From Fomes fomentarius (Eukaryota; Basidiomycota; Agaricomycetes; Polyporales; Polyporaceae), in contig JABYQN010000007.1 in assembly GCA_022606135.1 (NCBI GenBank), positions 1,116,001 to 1,180,000 on the forward strand: 64,000 bases of DNA. The letters are read 5' to 3'. Below the pieces are notes generated by a model that saw only the letters and a program-made list of their open reading frames with translations, did no database searches and was not told the origin of the DNA. How positions within the stretch are numbered: position 1 is the first letter of the stretch; each line of letters begins with the position of its first letter. Of this stretch, positions 59,340-64,000 are shown in pieces. The translations under genes were made by a program, and so were the position numbers.

Positions 59340-60126
59340 GCCCTTGCAACCATCCTTCGCTTTCCACCATGCTTGTGGTGATCGTTCTCGTTCTCGTCTA
59401 TGTCCCTCTTAGCATGTCATCCTTTGGCGGTCAAGGCTCTCCGCGTGGATTGCGTCCCCATGTAATCCGGCCATGCTTCCCCTAGACATTCGATACACTG
59501 TGCCTCACATATGACCAGCTTTCCAAGCTGAAAGTACATATACAATCATTACCTATTGAGTGGATACGTGTGCCATGGTGTGATGGCCAGTAATGTGGGG
59601 CACAAGGTCGAAGCTTGGAAAGGTTTCGCGTGGTGTGTAGTCTTCGCGAGGAGGGAGCTCAAATTCAGATCTCGTTCGGTACTCGCGCCATCTACATACG
59701 TGAATATTTCGGTACTACTATTGTGCCGTATGATATACAGTGGAGGTACTTTGCTCAGTCACGTTTAATACCTGCTTGGTCCGACCAGTGATGGAACGCC
59801 TCCTTTCACATCGCGCTTGTGTTGATCCATCGGTCCACATTATCACACCGAGAAGTGTGGTGTTGACATCGCATTCTCATTGTTGACTCTACTAGTAAGT
59901 AGTGATGTAGAGCAGAAGCCTGGAACAAGACCGTGTATAAAGTCGTGGAGTCGTGACTAGTCGTGAACCGCGTCGAGCAGCCGAGAGGAACACAAGAACC
60001 AGGGGATACGGAAGAGAAGTGTTAAAGATACAAGGGGTAACTGGGCAGAGCAGGGATATAGGTATATGGGAGACGTGTAGCGTTGCACAAACGGCTCCCG
60101 GAGAGACCTGATATAGAGCGCAGCAC
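59340..60126. other. 3' flank of FunK1 copy 8, source of two duplications
   Basis: Noncoding. The part at 59610-59680 is repeated in inverse at 34105-34180, beside pseudogene copy 2. The part at 59735-59800 is repeated at 40535-40600, in the spacer of the inverted repeat. No gene is supported; the right end holds the 3' UTR of the GH30 gene. Confidence 0.5.
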
Positions 60127-62751
60127 TCACATCTGCCGACGGAACCTGAACAGCCTCGTCTGCTCATCCGCTGCGTCTCCATAGATGGGCTCGTCCCACG
60201 GCTCGGACTTCACGTCCTCGGCGTTCGCAGAGCCGGTCCCCTTGATCCTCTGCTCGAAGGGGACATTTGAGCTGTAGTTCCCGAAGGTGAAGGTGGCATC
60301 CTCGCCGAGCGAGTTGCCCTGGTTCGGCGCGTACCACCACAGCGTCGTGACACCGACCGGGAACGTGTACAACGCCTGCTGGCCGCGGAACTCTATTGTG
60401 GTCTGCACCGGCTGCGGGTCCCAGGGTCCGTTCGGGTGATCATCCCTGGATGGCACGAATGTCAGTTATGATGTATGAAGACTGGAGGCCAAGAGACGGG
60501 ACGGAAGACCAGAGGCGGCATAGGCGGCCGCGATTCTCGGGTCTCGGGAATGCGAAGAGGGGCTCTCACCAGTTCAGTACGACAAGGCTGTAGCGCAACC
60601 AATCCGAGGATTTCACGCGACCCGTCACGTACGCGCCAACACGGAGACCCCAGTTAAGGTCACCGCCGACACTGACACCGATGCGCTTCCCGAAGGGACC
60701 TCCGGCGTCTCGGGGTATGATCGCCTTGGATGCCTGGGCCATAGCGTAGACTAGATGGAGTGAAAGACGGAACGCGGAATTCAGGAAGCGAGATGAGTTG
60801 ATATGATATTCAATAGCACTCACACTCTTGGTTGACACTCCAACTGCCGTCGCTGTTCACAGTAGCAACCGGACGGCAAGGCGTTCCGCAGCTATTGGTG
60901 CCGGGCAACTTTGGGCTGCCATTCCCATCGAGGGCAAGGTTCCACATCAAGCCCGTCATGGACCAGTGCTGGATGGATCCGATAAAGCTGTGGAGTAACA
61001 CGTTAACATTCAGGGGCTCACGGCATCGATGAGCGAATAGTACTCACAGGTTGTCCATGTACCACTGCGGAGCGGATGTCCATGATCACATCGTGGGCAA
61101 GCTCTAGAAGAGATACACGTACCTTAATATCGCTCCACCAGTCACTCCCTTGTGTGCCTGCGCACTCCGTGAAGTATACTTCCTTCGATGGGTACGCACT
61201 GTGGAACGTATCCTGCTGGCTGACAGAGCCCGAGTAGCAGTGGAAGGAAACACCCGCGAACGCGCTTGAGGCTTGGTTCATCTACGATCAAGAATAGTAT
61301 GCCGACAGTATGTCACAGCGCGTCAGCACCATGCCGTAAGACATGTATGTACAGTTGAGCGCATGACGCACCAGCTGGACAGGGAAGCCTCCCGCGTCAT
61401 TCCAATTGTGGTCATATCCTATGATCTTCGTGCTTGAGAAGCCGTTCGAGTCCATGAAGTTCCGCAGAGCAACCCCGACTTGGGCCTCCTGTGTCGCAGT
61501 GAACTTGGCAGTTGGGTATGTCGGGTTGCTGTTCTCAGGCTCGTTCTGTGATAGCATCGATTGTCAGCACAAGACCTACGGCTCAGGCAGTCTGGCATGA
61601 TTGACCTGGATAGAGATGGCATAGATCGGTATGCCTTTGCTCTGGAAGCCTTGCAGAGACTTCAGCAAGTAGCTCGCGTCTGTACGGAACAATCAGTCCC
61701 AGGCATCGTACGCAGCGTGCTCGATCAGCGGACTCACAAACACCGGTGTATCCTGACACGAAATTGCCGCCGTTCATAGTCCCAGAGTCTTTCATCCATG
61801 CCGGCTACGATCGTGTATCAGTCAGTCTCAACCGACATACATCGACGACAGTCGGATACAAACCGGAGACCATGGGAGGATATGGATGCGGACTCCGGAG
61901 TTGATGCTGAGAACATCTTTGATGACGGAAAAGAGATAGGACGGAGCGCGGTTGATGTCGAAGCTAGTGAGGGTTGTGTCTCCACTGACGTCATCGAAGC
62001 TGTAGACTGCGTGGCGACGGTGTGAGCGGTCTGCCAATGAAGCATTCTCGAGCGGAGGCTGAAGCGACAGCGGCGTACCATTGGCAGAGAAGTCGGACGC
62101 TCCTAGAGGGACCCGGAGGTATGTGAACCCCGCGGCGTTTGCGCCATCCGCATCTGTGAGCCGAGTGAGAATGCACCTGCGAGGCACAGTCCAAAAGAGG
62201 GACACACCGTTGAAGAGGTAGTTGAGAAGGCTCCAATAATTGTTCGAGTTCTTGCTCTATTTCCGCAAGAACGATTCATGAGCGTTCGTCGGGCCCGCTT
62301 AGCTCCACAACAGAACTTTGCTCACCTTGAGGTTGTTGAGGATCAGCGCAGACGAGTCGGCTGAAGATGCGCAGTGGTCAGAAGATCAAAGGCTTGAACC
62401 TCGCATGCGCGGCAGAGGAACACGCGAATGGCAACGCGCGGGTCACGGTCACGTACTCAAGGAAGCACCGAAGCCCAAAACGGTCTGGAACACGGACGTG
62501 TCGTCGACAACGATGTCCGCCTGGCCTATCGCCCCTGGCGAGGCGAAGTTAATCGGATTGGGGCCCAGGTTTGTGTACGTCAGCAATGTTGACCTATTCC
62601 AGGTCGTTGACCACTAACCAACCAACAGGAACAAGAGTCAGTGAATTGGACGAACAGCTTGAATGGAAGCAGCACTCACAACGTCCCAGATCTGCTGTGC
62701 GACAATCGCGTTCGCGAAGGCCAGAATCGGCGCGAAGGTTACGGCGCGCAT
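60127..62751 (-). CDS. Glycoside hydrolase family 30, secreted (probable endo-beta-1,6-glucanase)
   Basis: Secreted hydrolase of the fungal or host wall. ATG at 62751 starts a signal peptide, MRAVTFAPILAFANAIVAQQ, then IWDV. Later come LLTYTNLGPNPINFASPGA and the FQTVLGFGASL block typical of GH30. GFTYLRVPLGASDFS, YSFDD and LPWSPAWMKDSGTMNGG follow. The acid/base Glu is in AISIQNEPENSNPTYP (spliced at about 61555) and the nucleophile in KEVYFTECAGTQGSDWW (about 61150). Then QHWSMTGLMWNLALDGNG, and a C-terminal beta domain ending in QTRLFRFRRQM. The gene has about ten exons. The TEC-G form around the nucleophile fits the endo-1,6-glucanase/glucosylceramidase-like fungal subfamily. Boundaries are approximate. 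Confidence 0.88.
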
Positions 62752-63555
62752 ATCTCGCAAGCAGCAGTGGCGAAACACGACGTTCGCCTACGAGTAGGAT
62801 GGGGGTGGAGTGGAGGGTACTGCAGCGGCGGCGAGGAGCCTCTTATAGTGCGACAGGAAGTCGGAGGAGATATGACGGAGCCATATATGACACTGTCACT
62901 AGAACCGTGTGCGGTAGGTTGTCACGGACGCACTGAAGCTTCTGACTCTGGAGCCGTGTGATGGTTGTCGCAGGGGATCCACTGACCAGCCCGGCACGCG
63001 CCCACTCCGGCCGTATTTCCAGCCTCGCTGGGTCCCACGCTAAGTGAGCCAGTGCAACCGAGTTGCGATGCGCACAAAACGTCACCTGCTCCTCGGACGA
63101 TGTCCGGCCAGAGCGCACAAATCGGCCATGCCGGTCGTCGAATGTCGTACATACTTACCTCTACCCCTCGACATAACGCCCTCTGTCCCAGGAATAACGT
63201 TCAATGATTGGTCACAAACCGACTGCTTCTTGTACCTAGACATGTGCTAGTCAAACATATCCAGGAATCTCTCCGGAGGTCCATTCCGATTAGGGACACA
63301 AATGGAGCGACTTGTACCGCCACGGCAGCTTGCGCGAGATTGCCAGTTACAAAGGGGAAGTAGGGTGCTTACCGTGCAGTTCCATGCCCACCGACCTTCT
63401 CCGAGCTCCTCTGTCTCAGCCTTCGTCGGCCGATGAATGGTCGAATGGCCGCATTCGACATAGGATCGTATGCTACAACATCAGGAGGTGGGTAATAACA
63501 CATCGTCCGTTCCATTCGATAATCGAATAACGTTGAGGCCCCTCATCGCACGGGG
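62752..63555. promoter_or_regulatory. Upstream region of the GH30 gene
   Basis: About 800 bp between the GH30 start and the 3' end of the next minus-strand gene. Short frames only. It has presumed promoter function. Confidence 0.4.
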
Positions 63556-64000
63556 TCACGTCGCAGCTTCCTCAGGGGTCGCGGGTGGCGAGAAATCGCC
63601 GGTGATAGCCTGCATGAGTCCATCGACCGACCAGGGGTCGGTGGTCAGTCGAATGGGAACCACTAGCCGCATTTCGCTGAACGGTGCCTTAGGTGGGTCG
63701 GGGGGTGCCATCGTGAACTCAATAAAGTCCTACGGAGCGGCATTCGCGAAGTCAGACCCACGTGGAGCGCGTGAATAAGCGTTTACACGTATACGCACCT
63801 TGACACTGAGCCCGGCAGCTTTGAACCCTCCCACTTTTATTTCTTGATCCAGACGAATCTCGCCATTGAAGCAAAGCCAATCTGAACCGTCACCCTGGAG
63901 ATGAATTTATGGTTAAGCTTGTTCGAGCACTGGGTGTTACAATCCTTCTTACTGCATGTTTGAACTCTCCTTCGCCGATGGTGTCTACCCGCCAGATGTC
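63556..64000 (-). CDS. Unrecognised protein, C-terminal part, runs off the window
   Basis: Minus-strand exons read DIWRVDTIGEGEFKHA at the window edge, then an intron, GDGSDWLCFNGEIRLDQEIK, VGGFKAAGLSVK, an intron (about 63735-63800), DFIEFTMAPPDPPKAPFSEM, RLVVPIRLTTDPWSVDGLMQ, AITGDFSPPATPEEAAT and a stop at 63556. Introns have GT-AG borders. The N-terminal part lies beyond 64000. I do not recognise the family. No membrane segment is visible in this part. Confidence 0.5.

Overview
The window looks like nuclear DNA of an Agaricomycete (mushroom-forming basidiomycete), perhaps a polypore. The reasons are compact genes split by many 50-70 bp GT-AG introns, and the families present: DUF6535 membrane protein, FunK1 kinases, a PA-TM-RING ligase and a GH30 glucanase. 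All gene models were built by eye from family motifs and splice signals. Terminal exons, and starts noted as uncertain, should be treated as approximate.

The left part (1-27.7 kb) is ordinary gene-dense chromosome. In order it holds AMP deaminase (+), a DUF6535 membrane protein (+), pyruvate decarboxylase (-), an acyl-CoA dehydrogenase with a likely mitochondrial leader (+), an aldo-keto reductase (-), a gelsolin-type protein (+), a WD40 protein of DCAF5 type (-), a short-chain dehydrogenase (+), heme oxygenase (-), a three-finger CCCH zinc-finger protein (-) and a PA-TM-RING ubiquitin ligase (-). These are housekeeping or metabolic genes with no sign of working as one cluster. A short relic of the DUF6535 3' exon lies at about 12.2 kb.

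A gene-poor stretch (27.7-30.4 kb) leads into a FunK1 array (30.4-59.4 kb). It has five full-length FunK1 genes with open frames (at 30.4, 37.7, 41.1, 47.2 and 56.7 kb), a sixth whose 5' end is unresolved (53.3 kb), a decayed chimeric copy (34.4-36.5 kb) and a 5'-truncated copy (44.9-46.2 kb). The 37.7 and 41.1 kb copies face away from each other in an imperfect inverted repeat of about 7.5 kb. Pieces of foreign genes are scattered in the array: three relics of the neighbouring PA-TM-RING gene or its promoter, an APC2 (anaphase-promoting complex cullin) relic and a DUF4246 relic. This is a birth-and-death locus built by duplication, inversion and recombination between copies.

The strongest biological signal is in the FunK1 proteins. 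The ~300 residues before the kinase domain carry a pattern like a PD-(D/E)XK nuclease active site (PD, then ExK, then QxxxY). Three copies keep all these residues and a canonical HRD kinase loop. Three others have lost the Asp and Lys together and carry HQD instead. The array may therefore hold two functional classes: putative nuclease-kinases and pseudo-nuclease partners.

The right end (60.1-64 kb) returns to ordinary genes: a secreted GH30 beta-glucanase (-) and the 3' part of an unrecognised gene (-) that runs off the window.
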